Of a stretch of 64,000 nucleotides of DNA, positions 44,601 through 53,502 are shown in pieces; the stretch's first letter is position 1, and each line of letters begins with the position of its first letter. Location: the NCBI GenBank assembly GCA_963710625.1, contig CAVQBG010000029.1:1-64000 (forward strand), written 5' to 3'. Made by a program: the position numbers and the translations under genes. This DNA is from Sva-07 sp963710625 (lineage in GTDB: Bacteria; Actinomycetota; Acidimicrobiia; Acidimicrobiales; Ilumatobacteraceae). The notes under the pieces were generated by a model. The model did no database searches. It saw only the letters and a program-made list of their open reading frames with translations, and was not told the origin of the DNA.

Positions 44601-45710
44601 TCAGCCGACTGCGGTCAACCGTTCGGCGACCAGTCGGATCCTGTCGTCTGGTTGTACCACGGCGACGCGCACGAACGGTGTCCCATCCGCGCCGTAGAAC
44701 TCGCCAGGGCTCACGAGCGCACCACCGTCACGGGCGAGCCGCTCGGCATAGTCCCATCCGTCGGTCACCGGGATCCAGAGGTAGAAGGTGCCGTCGGGCA
44801 GCCCGACCGGCTCGCCCGACCAGTTCGACAGCACGGCTGCGAGCAGCTCGAGGCGACTGCGGTACCGGGCTCGTTGCTGCTCGACGTGTTCGTCGTCGTC
44901 GAGTGCTGCGGCGCCGGCCGCCTGTGCCGGGCCCGGCACCATCATCCCGACGTGCTTGCGGATCTCCTGGAGGTAGCCGACGAGCTCGGCGTCACCTGCG
45001 TAGAACCCGACGCGGACACCGGCGAGGTTCGACCGTTTCGACAGCGAATGCACGGCGACGACACCGTCGAGGCCGGATTCGAGGATCGTGCGGCCACGAC
45101 CGGACCACGTGAACTCGACGTAGCACTCGTCGGAGAACACCGGCACGCCGTGCTCCCTCCCCCAGGCCGCAGCGGCATCGAGGTCGTCGAGCGCACCCGT
45201 CGGGTTGCTCGGGCTGTTCATCCACAGCACGAGCGCACGCTCGGCATCGGCGGCATCGATCGAGCCGAGGTCGAGTCGCCCGTCCGGTTGCGCTGGAACC
45301 GCAACAGCCCGGCAGCCCGCGAGGATCGCTCCCATCTCGTACGTCGGGTAGGCGATCGCGGGGTACAGCACGGTGTCGCGCGACGGATCGCGCAACTGCA
45401 ACCACTGCGGGAGCGTGCCGACGAACTCCTTCGTCCCGATCGAGGCACCGATCTGGCCGACCGGAACGTCGACACCGAAGCGACGGTTCATCCACCGCCG
45501 TGCGGCATCACGGAACGACGCCGTGCCGATACTGGGCGGGTACGACCGTTCCGAGCCGCTCGACGCCAAGGCCTCGATCACACTCGGCGGCGGCGGGTCG
45601 AACGGCGTTCCGATCGAGAGGTCGACCGTGCCACCCTCGTGGGCCTCCGTCAGCGGGCGGAGCCGATCGAGGCGGTCGTACGGGTACGGCGGCGGGACGA
45701 AACCCTTCAC
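44601..45710 (-). CDS. dapC: N-succinyldiaminopimelate aminotransferase-like enzyme
   Basis: A 369-residue fold-type I PLP aminotransferase. Features are SIGTKEFVGTLPQWL, LWMNSPSNPTGALDDLD, PVFSDECYVEFTW, and the PLP lysine in HSLSKRSNLAGVRVGF. Its 3' half and overlap with hflX, one gene from dapF, point to lysine/diaminopimelate biosynthesis (DapC); other class I aminotransferases cannot be excluded from motifs alone. Confidence 0.82.
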   Translation of the reverse strand: MKGFVPPPYPYDRLDRLRPLTEAHEGGTVDLSIGTPFDPPPPSVIEALASSGSERSYPPSIGTASFRDAARRWMNRRFGVDVPVGQIGASIGTKEFVGTLPQWLQLRDPSRDTVLYPAIAYPTYEMGAILAGCRAVAVPAQPDGRLDLGSIDAADAERALVLWMNSPSNPTGALDDLDAAAAWGREHGVPVFSDECYVEFTWSGRGRTILESGLDGVVAVHSLSKRSNLAGVRVGFYAGDAELVGYLQEIRKHVGMMVPGPAQAAGAAALDDDEHVEQQRARYRSRLELLAAVLSNWSGEPVGLPDGTFYLWIPVTDGWDYAERLARDGGALVSPGEFYGADGTPFVRVAVVQPDDRIRLVAERLTAVG

Positions 45711-47023
45711 GACCCGGCCGCTTCAGGCGTTGCGAACTCCGAGAGTCGACCGGCTGACGCGTCGGAGAGCCGGGCGCGCACGGTCCAGGCCTCGGTGCCG
45801 TCGCCGACCGACACGACCTCGCCCTCGCGGTGCACCGCAGCGAGGATGTCGCCGCGATCGTACGGAATGACGAGTTCGTGGACGACCGTCAGCGCCCGCA
45901 GTCGATCGGCCAGCGTTCTCAGGAACTCGTCGATTCCCTCGCCGGTGACGGCGGAGATCGCCACCGACCCCGGATGGTCGGCCACGAGTTCCTTGGCGAC
46001 CCCCGGTGCGAGGTCGCACTTGTTGAACACGAGCAACTCGGGGACCGCCGCCGCGTCGATCTCGCCGAGCACCTGGTGGACCGCATCGATCTGAGCGATC
46101 GGATCCGGCGCGCTGGCGTCAACCACGTGGACCAGGTAGTCCGCCATCGCCGCGACCTCGAGCGTTCCCTTGAACGATTCGACCAGGCCGTGCGGCAGTC
46201 GGTTGATGAACCCGACCGTGTCGGACAGCAGCACGGGCTCACCGCCGGGGAGCGCGAGGCGACGCGTGGTGGGATCGAGCGTGGCGAACAGTCGGTCCTC
46301 GGCCAGCACGCCCGAGTCGGTGAGCCGGTTCAGCAGCGACGACTTGCCGGCATTGGTGTACCCGACGATTGCGACGGACGCCAGTCCGCTTCGCGATCGG
46401 CCCTTGCGCTGCAGTGAGCGGGTGTCGGCGAGCGAGTCGAGATCGCGTTCGAGCTTGTTGATGCGCCGCATGATGCGACGACGATCGACCTCGATCTTCG
46501 TCTCGCCGCCACCGAAACGCGCGCCCACACCACCGCGCTGCTGCGACAGCTTCGCGTCGGCACCGCGACGCAGTCGCGGGAGTCGGTAACGCAGAAGCGC
46601 GAGCTCGACCTGCGCCTTGCCCTCCAGCGTGTGGGCGTTCTGGCCGAAGATGTCGAGGATCACGGCCGTGCGGTCGATCGCCGTCCGGCCGAGCAGCTTC
46701 TCCAGGTTGTACTGCTGTCCGGGCGAGAGCTCGTTGTCGAACACGACGGTGTCGGCATCGACGGCGAGGCAGAGCTGCTTCAGCTCCTCGGCTTTGCCCT
46801 TGCCGACGCACCAGGTGTGATCAGGGGCGTCACGGCGCTGCACCATGCGCGCCACGGCGTCGGCGCCGGCGGTGTCGACAAGCAGCGCGAGTTCGTCGAG
46901 GCTGGCGTCGACGTCATCGTCGTCCTGGCCGGGAAGCGCGACGGCGACGAGCACGATCTTCTCACGGATCGTCCGGTCGATGAGCGTCCCGGCGAGTGCC
47001 TCGTTGTAGGGGGTGTTGCTCAT
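45707..47023 (-). CDS. hflX: GTPase HflX
   Basis: A ribosome-associated GTPase that can split stalled or heat-damaged ribosomes. The 438-residue product has the HflX N-terminal domain (DELALLVDTAGADAVARMVQ, GKGKAEELK, VVFDNELSPGQQYNLEKLLG), a coiled-coil linker, then the G domain: G1 GYTNAGKSSLLNRL, G3 LSDTVGFINRLPHGLVESF, G4 VFNKCDLAP. ATGA-type overlaps with dapF (47020-47023) and dapC (45707-45710) place it in one operon. Confidence 0.96.
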   Translation of the reverse strand: MSNTPYNEALAGTLIDRTIREKIVLVAVALPGQDDDDVDASLDELALLVDTAGADAVARMVQRRDAPDHTWCVGKGKAEELKQLCLAVDADTVVFDNELSPGQQYNLEKLLGRTAIDRTAVILDIFGQNAHTLEGKAQVELALLRYRLPRLRRGADAKLSQQRGGVGARFGGGETKIEVDRRRIMRRINKLERDLDSLADTRSLQRKGRSRSGLASVAIVGYTNAGKSSLLNRLTDSGVLAEDRLFATLDPTTRRLALPGGEPVLLSDTVGFINRLPHGLVESFKGTLEVAAMADYLVHVVDASAPDPIAQIDAVHQVLGEIDAAAVPELLVFNKCDLAPGVAKELVADHPGSVAISAVTGEGIDEFLRTLADRLRALTVVHELVIPYDRGDILAAVHREGEVVSVGDGTEAWTVRARLSDASAGRLSEFATPEAAGS

Positions 47024-47823
47024 GGCACCTCGATCTCGATCGTCGCAATGTGGGAGGCAGGGCCGCTGAGCACCGCTCGTGTCGGCGCCTCAGGGGCGAA
47101 ACTCACCGTGGCCGTGCCCCCGTCCATGTGGACCACGACGTCACCGTCACCCCGTGCCACCAGCCCCCATGATCGGGCGGCGAATGCTGCCGCGCACGCA
47201 CCGGTACCGCACGCCTCGGTGATCCCGGCACCGCGTTCGTGGACCCGCATCGTGATCGCGTTCGGCTCCGGGCCCGGCTCGATGATCTCGAGGTTGACCT
47301 GAGGCACCTGGCCACCCAGCAGCGCGAGATCGACGACGCCGACCTCGTCGACGCCGACGACACTGTGCGGGTTGCCGAGGCTCAGGTGGGCGACCGGCCG
47401 GTCGGGGTGGCACCCGAGCGCGGCCCAGCCGTCGGGTTCGGCGATCGTGGACACCTCACCCATCTCGACGCGCGCCTCGATCGTGGAGGGGTCACCGGTG
47501 GCGGTGAGGACGACGAGTCGGTCGCCGGCATCGGTGAGGATCAGTTGCTCGCTCAGATCGCCGCGCCGAGCCGCCAGCGCCTGCGCGAAGCAGCGGATGC
47601 CGTTTCCGCTCATCTCTGCGCGCGATCCATCCGCGTTGAAGAGGGTCATGCGGGCGGCGTGGCCCTCGGCCGATTCGGCCACCAGCAGGCCGTCGGCCCC
47701 GATCCCCCGGCGTCGATCGCACAGCCGTCGGGCCAGCGCGGCGAGATCGTCGACGTCTGGATGGAACACGACGAGGAAGTCGTTGCCGAGTCCGTGGTGC
47801 TTCGTGAGCGTCAGTGAGGTCAT
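47020..47823 (-). CDS. dapF: Diaminopimelate epimerase
   Basis: Converts LL- to meso-diaminopimelate for lysine and peptidoglycan. The 267-residue product shows KHHGLGNDFLVVF, FNADGSRAEMSGNGIRCFAQ with the first catalytic cysteine, and the second in ITEACGTGACAAAFAA. Both catalytic Cys are present. The ATG at 47823 overlaps the miaA stop (47820). Part of the miaA-dapF-hflX order typical of actinobacteria. Confidence 0.96.
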   Translation of the reverse strand: MTSLTLTKHHGLGNDFLVVFHPDVDDLAALARRLCDRRRGIGADGLLVAESAEGHAARMTLFNADGSRAEMSGNGIRCFAQALAARRGDLSEQLILTDAGDRLVVLTATGDPSTIEARVEMGEVSTIAEPDGWAALGCHPDRPVAHLSLGNPHSVVGVDEVGVVDLALLGGQVPQVNLEIIEPGPEPNAITMRVHERGAGITEACGTGACAAAFAARSWGLVARGDGDVVVHMDGGTATVSFAPEAPTRAVLSGPASHIATIEIEVP

Positions 47824-48734
47824 GTCTCGAGGGCCTCGACCACGACCGCTGCAGCCTCGGCCACTGGATCGCGCTCGATGTCGATCCAGCGTACGCGGGG
47901 ATCGCGGCGGAACCATCGCTCCTGGCGGACGGCGAACTGTCGGGTGCGGGTGATGATCGTGTCGATCGCCTCATCCTGACCGATCCGGCCCTCCAGCAGG
48001 TCCAGGATTTCCTTGTAGCCGAGCGCCTGGGCCGCCGTTCGGGACAGCCCGCGAACGGCCAGCGTCTCGACTTCGGCGACGAGGCCGTCGTCGATCATGC
48101 GCCGCACCCGAGCGGCGATGCGTTCGGCGATCACCGGGCGTGGCCACCTCAGACCGATCTGAGCGACGTCGGAGTGCGGATAGTCGTCGACGCCGGGCCC
48201 GAACGAGCTGAACGGCCGGCCGCTGCCGATCGTCACCTCGAGCGCCCGCACGATGCGTCTCCGGTTCGTCGGCTCCATCTTCGCGGCCGCACCCGGATCG
48301 AGCTCGGCCAGGCGGGCGTGGAGCCTGGCCGTGTCGGTCTCGGATTCCAGTTCGGCGCGTACGTCGGGCCACTGCCCCGGCAGGTCGAAGTCGTCGATCA
48401 CGACCCGGTGGTAGAGACCCGTGCCGCCGACGAGCAGCGCCCGACGACCGAGCGCATCGATCGTCTCGATCGCGGCGGCGTAGGCGGTGCGGAACTCGGC
48501 AACGGTGAAGTCGTCGGTCGCTTCGACGAGATCGAGCAGATGGTGGGGGATCTCGGCTCGCTCCGCCGCTGAGGGTTTCGCGGTGCCGATGTCCATCCCG
48601 CGGTACACCTGCATGCTGTCGATCGAGACGAGGTCGACGTCGCCGCACTCGCGTGCGACCGCCATCGCGACGGCGGACTTGCCGGATGCCGTCGAACCGA
48701 CGAGCGCGACCCGGGGCGGTAGCCGGCGGCTCAG
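47820..48734 (-). CDS. miaA: tRNA dimethylallyltransferase
   Basis: Adds a dimethylallyl group to A37 of tRNAs reading U-starting codons; MiaB then modifies it further. The P-loop VALVGSTASGKSAVAMAV lies upstream of the first in-frame ATG (48665), so translation must begin earlier. Between the P-loop and the preceding stop codon the only credible start is CTG at 48734, which overlaps the chorismate mutase stop (CTGA) and has GAGGGCGAG upstream. From there the protein is 304 residues, normal for MiaA. Other motifs: LVSIDSMQVYRGMDIGTAKP, GGTGLYHRVV, KMEPTNRRRIVRALEV. Confidence 0.93.
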   Translation of the reverse strand: MSRRLPPRVALVGSTASGKSAVAMAVARECGDVDLVSIDSMQVYRGMDIGTAKPSAAERAEIPHHLLDLVEATDDFTVAEFRTAYAAAIETIDALGRRALLVGGTGLYHRVVIDDFDLPGQWPDVRAELESETDTARLHARLAELDPGAAAKMEPTNRRRIVRALEVTIGSGRPFSSFGPGVDDYPHSDVAQIGLRWPRPVIAERIAARVRRMIDDGLVAEVETLAVRGLSRTAAQALGYKEILDLLEGRIGQDEAIDTIITRTRQFAVRQERWFRRDPRVRWIDIERDPVAEAAAVVVEALET

Positions 48735-49027
48735 AGGTGCTCGCCCTCGGCGATGCGCTGGTGGTGGTGGATGACCTCCGCGACGATGAACCGGAGGAAC
48801 TGCTCGGTGAAGACCGGGTCGAGGCCTGACTCCTCGGCGAGCGCGCGCAGCCGCTCGATCTGGACCCGCTCGCGGTCGGGGTCGGCGGGCGGCAGATCGA
48901 CCGTCGCCTTGTACCGGCCGACCGCCTTGGTGATCTTGAACCGTTCGGCGAGCAGATGGACCAGGGCGGCGTCGATGTTGTCGATGCTGGCGCGGTACTC
49001 GGCCAGCTGCGGATCGACCTCGCTCAT
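48731..49027 (-). CDS. Chorismate mutase (AroQ type)
   Basis: A 98-residue all-helical chorismate mutase that makes prephenate for Phe/Tyr. Recognised by YRASIDNIDAALVHLLAERF, KITKAVGRYKATVDLPPADP (Lys-x(3)-Arg residues) and ERVQIERLRALAEESGLDPV. Length fits a stand-alone AroQ domain, as in mycobacterial cytoplasmic enzymes. Its stop overlaps the CTG start of miaA. A large hairpin lies just upstream. Confidence 0.9.
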   Translation of the reverse strand: MSEVDPQLAEYRASIDNIDAALVHLLAERFKITKAVGRYKATVDLPPADPDRERVQIERLRALAEESGLDPVFTEQFLRFIVAEVIHHHQRIAEGEHL

Positions 49028-49064
49028 CTCGCCGACGCTACTTCCTCCCCCGACCCCGACCGCC

Positions 49065-49156
49065 CCCGCACCTGCCCCACCACCCCGAAAACTTGCGGGA
49101 TCGGGTCGCTCAGCGACCGGTTTCCGCAAGATTTCGGTTGGGGGGTGGGGTGCGGG
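49065..49156. repeat. Nested ~92-bp imperfect hairpin
   Basis: Outer arms CCCGCACC (49065-49072) and GGTGCGGG (49149-49156), C-rich/G-rich inner flanks, then CCGAAAACTTGCGG (49085-49098) pairing with CCGCAAGATTTCGG (49124-49137), and a central GGTCGCTCAGCGACC (49104-49118). It lies between miaB (stop 49163) and chorismate mutase (start 49027), both on the minus strand. It may act as terminator, RNA structure or repetitive element. Confidence 0.8.
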
Positions 49157-49162
49157 TGGACG

Positions 49163-50584
49163 TCAGAGCGCGGCGACGGGGATGCGGAGTCGGTGGGTCG
49201 GCTCCGACAGGAACTCGACGAAGCGGCCCGCGAGGAAGTGCGGCGCGCCGCGGGTGATCTCCACCGTGGCGTAGCTCCCGGTGCGCATGGGCCGCGGTGG
49301 CACGAAGTGGACCAACTTGTTCTGCCGGGTCCTCCCGCTCAGCACCGACGGATCGCGCTTGCTCGGTCCCTCGACCAGGACCTCCTCGATCCGGCCGACG
49401 CGCGCCTCGTGACGACGCAGGGCGGAGTGCTCCACCACCAGTCGAAGCCGCTCGAAACGCTCACCGGCGACGCCGGGATCGACGAAGTCGGCCTGCATCG
49501 ACGCTGCCTCGGTGCCGTCACGGGGCGAGAACAGGAACGTGTAGGCGTAGTCGTACTCGGCGGCGGCAGCGACCTCGAGCGTCTGCTCGAAGTCTGCCTC
49601 GGTCTCGCCGGGGAAGCCGACGATGATGTCGGTCGACACGGCGAGATCGTCGATCGCCGACCGTGCCTCGTCGAGTCGGGCCAGATACCGCTCGGAGGTG
49701 TACCCGCGGTGCATCAGGGCCAGGACGCGGTCGCTGCCCGACTGCAGCGGGTAGTGGAGGTGCTCGCACACCGCAGCCGTCTGTGCCATCGCGGCGAACG
49801 TCTCGGTCCGCATGTCCTTGGGGTGCGGGCTGGTGTACCGCACCCGCCGGATGCCGTCGATCGCACCGACGTCGCGCAGCAGGTCGGCGAACAACGGACG
49901 CAGTCGGGCCGTGTCGTCGCCGGCCTGGCGTGCCGACAACTGCAGGTCGCGCCCGTAGCTGTTGACGTTCTGGCCGAGCAGCGTCACCTCGGTGACGCCT
50001 TCGGCAACCAGCTGGCCGACTTCTCCGAGGATCTCTTCGTACGGGCGGCTCATCTCCACGCCGCGCACGGACGGCACGATGCAGAACGCGCAGTTGTTGT
50101 CGCAACCGATCTGGATCGTGACCCAGGCGTTGTACGACGTGTCGCGCCGGGCCGGCAGGGTCGACGGGAACAGTGCCTGATCGTCGATCACGGCTTCGGT
50201 GAGGATCTCGGTGATCGGACGATCGGCACCGCGCGACTCGGCGAGGAGCTCCGCCGCCCGGTGCACGTTGTGCGTCCCCATCACCACGTCGACGTGGCCC
50301 GCACGCCGGGCGACCAGATCCTGGTCCTTCTGCGCGAGGCACCCGGACACGACGATCTGTCGCCCCTCGCGCTCCCCCTTCCACGTCTTGAGATGGCCGA
50401 GATTGCCGTAGAGCTTGTTGTCGGCGTTCTCGCGGATGCAGCAGGTGTTGAGCACGACCACGTCGGCGTCGGCCTCCGATTCGGCGCGAACGAGGCCGTC
50501 GGCCTCGAGGAGACCCGAAATGCGCTCGGAGTCGTGCTCGTTCATCTGGCACCCGTAGGTGCGCACGACATAGCTGCGGGACAT
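49163..50584 (-). CDS. miaB: tRNA-2-methylthio-N6-dimethylallyladenosine synthase
   Basis: Radical-SAM methylthiotransferase acting after MiaA on tRNA A37. The 473-residue protein has the N-terminal UPF0004 cysteines (RTYGCQMNEHDSE, NTCCIRENADNK, VSGCLAQ), the radical-SAM CxxxCxxC in IGCDNNCAFCIVPSVRG, and a C-terminal TRAM domain (GRTRQNKLVHFVPP). The ATG at 50584 (MSRSYVVRTYGC) is the standard start. Confidence 0.96.
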   Translation of the reverse strand: MSRSYVVRTYGCQMNEHDSERISGLLEADGLVRAESEADADVVVLNTCCIRENADNKLYGNLGHLKTWKGEREGRQIVVSGCLAQKDQDLVARRAGHVDVVMGTHNVHRAAELLAESRGADRPITEILTEAVIDDQALFPSTLPARRDTSYNAWVTIQIGCDNNCAFCIVPSVRGVEMSRPYEEILGEVGQLVAEGVTEVTLLGQNVNSYGRDLQLSARQAGDDTARLRPLFADLLRDVGAIDGIRRVRYTSPHPKDMRTETFAAMAQTAAVCEHLHYPLQSGSDRVLALMHRGYTSERYLARLDEARSAIDDLAVSTDIIVGFPGETEADFEQTLEVAAAAEYDYAYTFLFSPRDGTEAASMQADFVDPGVAGERFERLRLVVEHSALRRHEARVGRIEEVLVEGPSKRDPSVLSGRTRQNKLVHFVPPRPMRTGSYATVEITRGAPHFLAGRFVEFLSEPTHRLRIPVAAL

Positions 50585-50653
50585 GGGAGCCCAGGCTACC
50601 GATGGCGGTGCGTCGCGGGCTGCCGAGGCACCGGCGCCGCTATCGTCGCCGCC

Positions 50654-51088
50654 GTGCTCGCCATCCTCGTCGTCGACAACAACGATCTCTACCGGATCCT
50701 GTACTTCGTGCACCTGCTCGCGGCGATCGCCGCGTTCGGTCCGCTGTTCCTCTACCCACGGCTGCAACGGGCCGGCGCAACCGCCGACGTCGCTCGTCTG
50801 CACATGGTGTTGGTCTTCCCGGCGCTCGTGGTGCTCTGGGTCGCCGGTATGGGAATGGCCGGAGTGGGCAAGATCAGCCTCGTCGGCACCCCCTTCGTGA
50901 CGGCGACGATCGTGCTGTGGCTGGCTGCCCTTGCGGTGAGCTGGTTCATGATCCGGCCGGCGCTGACCGAGACGGGCGATGACGCCCGCAAGATCATGGC
51001 GGCGGGCATCGGCATCACGCACGTGATCCTGGTGGTGTCGCTGTACCTGATGATCTTCAAGCCGGGTGGCTACGAGTTCAACACCTGA
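50654..51088 (+). CDS. DUF2269-like membrane protein
   Basis: A 144-residue protein with four membrane segments: YRILYFVHLLAAIAAFGPLF, LHMVLVFPALVVLWVAGMGM, FVTATIVLWLAALAVSWFMI and ITHVILVVSLYLMIF. The YFVHLLAAIAAFG start recalls small DUF2269-type membrane proteins; the function is unknown. The GTG at 50654 follows a weak ribosome site. Divergent from miaB. Confidence 0.7.
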   Translation: MLAILVVDNNDLYRILYFVHLLAAIAAFGPLFLYPRLQRAGATADVARLHMVLVFPALVVLWVAGMGMAGVGKISLVGTPFVTATIVLWLAALAVSWFMIRPALTETGDDARKIMAAGIGITHVILVVSLYLMIFKPGGYEFNT

Positions 51089-51101
51089 TCGCGCCGTCGG
51101 T

Positions 51102-51533
51102 TCAGCCGCCCATCATCAACCGGCCGTCGTCGTCGAGGGTGGCGTACGGGTTGTGCGCCAACTCCCACAGATGCCCGTCGAGGTCGGCGACGTAGGACGA
51201 GTACCCGCCCCAGAACGCCGTGTGCGGCTCGACGACCGAGGTGGCCCCAGCGGCCAGCCACTCGGCGAACACCTCGTCGACCTCGGCGGTCGAGGCGAGG
51301 TTCATGGCGAGGGTGACGCCCCGGAACCCTGATCCGTCCGCAGGCACCTTCGCGTCATCGGCGAGCGCCGACCACTCGTAGAGACCGAACACCGGACCGA
51401 CCGTGTCGAAGAACGTGATGGTCGGCATCGACGCCGACGACTTCGTCCAGCCGAGCGACTCGTAGAACGCCGTGGCTCGAGCAAGGTCGGCCACACCGAA
51501 CGTGACGATCGAGATGCGGTTGGGAACGGTCAT
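51102..51533 (-). CDS. Glyoxalase/bleomycin-resistance-fold protein
   Basis: A 143-residue VOC-superfamily protein. Paired beta-alpha-beta modules are visible: RISIVTFGVADLARATAFYE, TFFDTVGPVFGLYEW, then FRGVTLAMNLASTAEVDEVF and FWGGYSSYVADLDGHLWELA. The WELAHNP ending with Glu is typical. Substrate unknown; related proteins include lyases and dioxygenases. Confidence 0.85.
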   Translation of the reverse strand: MTVPNRISIVTFGVADLARATAFYESLGWTKSSASMPTITFFDTVGPVFGLYEWSALADDAKVPADGSGFRGVTLAMNLASTAEVDEVFAEWLAAGATSVVEPHTAFWGGYSSYVADLDGHLWELAHNPYATLDDDGRLMMGG

Positions 51534-51584
51534 GACGGCCTCCTTCGTCGGACGTCCATCATGGCCGCTCCCCCGCTGTCGATG

Positions 51585-52661
<1,077 letters not shown>

Positions 52662-52818
52662 GTGGTTCTCACTTTCGTCGTGCGGTGGGCGAACCCGTTG
52701 CGGTTGATGGTGTGCACCGTAGAGAGGGGGTGTCACAGGGTTGATCGGGTGGGCGGTCGACGGTGTTCGGAAGATGCTTGAGGGGTGATGCGGCCGCTCG
52801 GCACGACCGAATGACACG

Positions 52819-52848
52819 AGTGTAGTTGACGAACACAGGTTCGTACAA
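52819..52848 (-). promoter_or_regulatory. recA promoter with LexA box in the spacer
   Basis: On the minus strand: TTGTAC (52843-52848), an 18-base spacer and TACACT (52819-52824). A perfect LexA box, GAACCTGTGTTC on this strand (52831-52842), fills the -35-proximal part of the spacer, so bound LexA would block RNA polymerase. Confidence 0.8.
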
Positions 52849-52947
52849 GCATTGTTCGAACGAACGGGCACGGTGTTCGCCACGGCGGCCGGCATCCCGG
52901 CACCCACCGGTCACGGTTCCCTCGCTCGCGCCGCCTAGGTTTCGGAC

Positions 52948-53502
52948 ATGCACAGCGCCACCCGCGACTTCGACACGGCGGAGGAACTCGTCGAACACCT
53001 CCGGGGGTTGGCCGCGCTCGGCTCCGACGAGGGCCTTGCGTTCTCCGAACTCGACCACGGCCTCCAGACAGCGGCGCTCCTGGAGGCGACGCATCCCGAC
53101 GACCTCGAGCTACAGGTCGCCGGGCTCGTCCACGACCTCGCCCACCCATGGGACGGTCCCGGTCAGCCCGAGCACCACCGGCTCGGCGCCCGGGCCGTAC
53201 GCGACCTGCTGGGCGAACGCGTCGCCTTCCTCGTCGAAGCGCACGTCGGCGCCAAGCGGTACCTCGTCGCGACCGATCCGACCTACCGCGACGCACTCTC
53301 GCCCGGCAGCATTGCGACCCTGGCTGCCCAGGGAGGCCCGATGTCGGCCGACGAGGTGCGAGCGGCCGACACGACCGCCGATTGGGCCGCCGCGGTCGCG
53401 CTCCGGCGCGCCGACGACGGCGCCAAAGTGCCCGGTGCGGACGTCCCCGCACTCGATCAGTGGCTCCCGGCGATCGATGTCGTGGCGGCTCGCCGGTCGT
53501 GA
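52948..53502 (+). CDS. PhnZ-like HD-domain oxygenase
   Basis: A 184-residue HD-domain protein of the mixed-valent di-iron PhnZ/inositol-oxygenase-like group. Key features: SELDHGLQTAALLE, AGLVHDLAHPW (the HD dyad), LVEAHVGAKRYLVATDPTYR and AAQGGPMSADEVRAAD. PhnZ cleaves 2-amino-1-hydroxyethylphosphonate to glycine and phosphate. The GTGA overlap with a sulfatase/phosphonate-hydrolase-like gene supports a phosphonate-related role, but PhnY is absent here, so the exact substrate is inferred. Confidence 0.85.
   Translation: MHSATRDFDTAEELVEHLRGLAALGSDEGLAFSELDHGLQTAALLEATHPDDLELQVAGLVHDLAHPWDGPGQPEHHRLGARAVRDLLGERVAFLVEAHVGAKRYLVATDPTYRDALSPGSIATLAAQGGPMSADEVRAADTTADWAAAVALRRADDGAKVPGADVPALDQWLPAIDVVAARRS

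Noticed and set aside
52854..52866. Second LexA-like site GTTCGAACGAAC near the recA promoter
   Set aside because: The half-sites are wrongly spaced and ordered for GAAC-N4-GTTC; treated as chance or a degenerate half-site.
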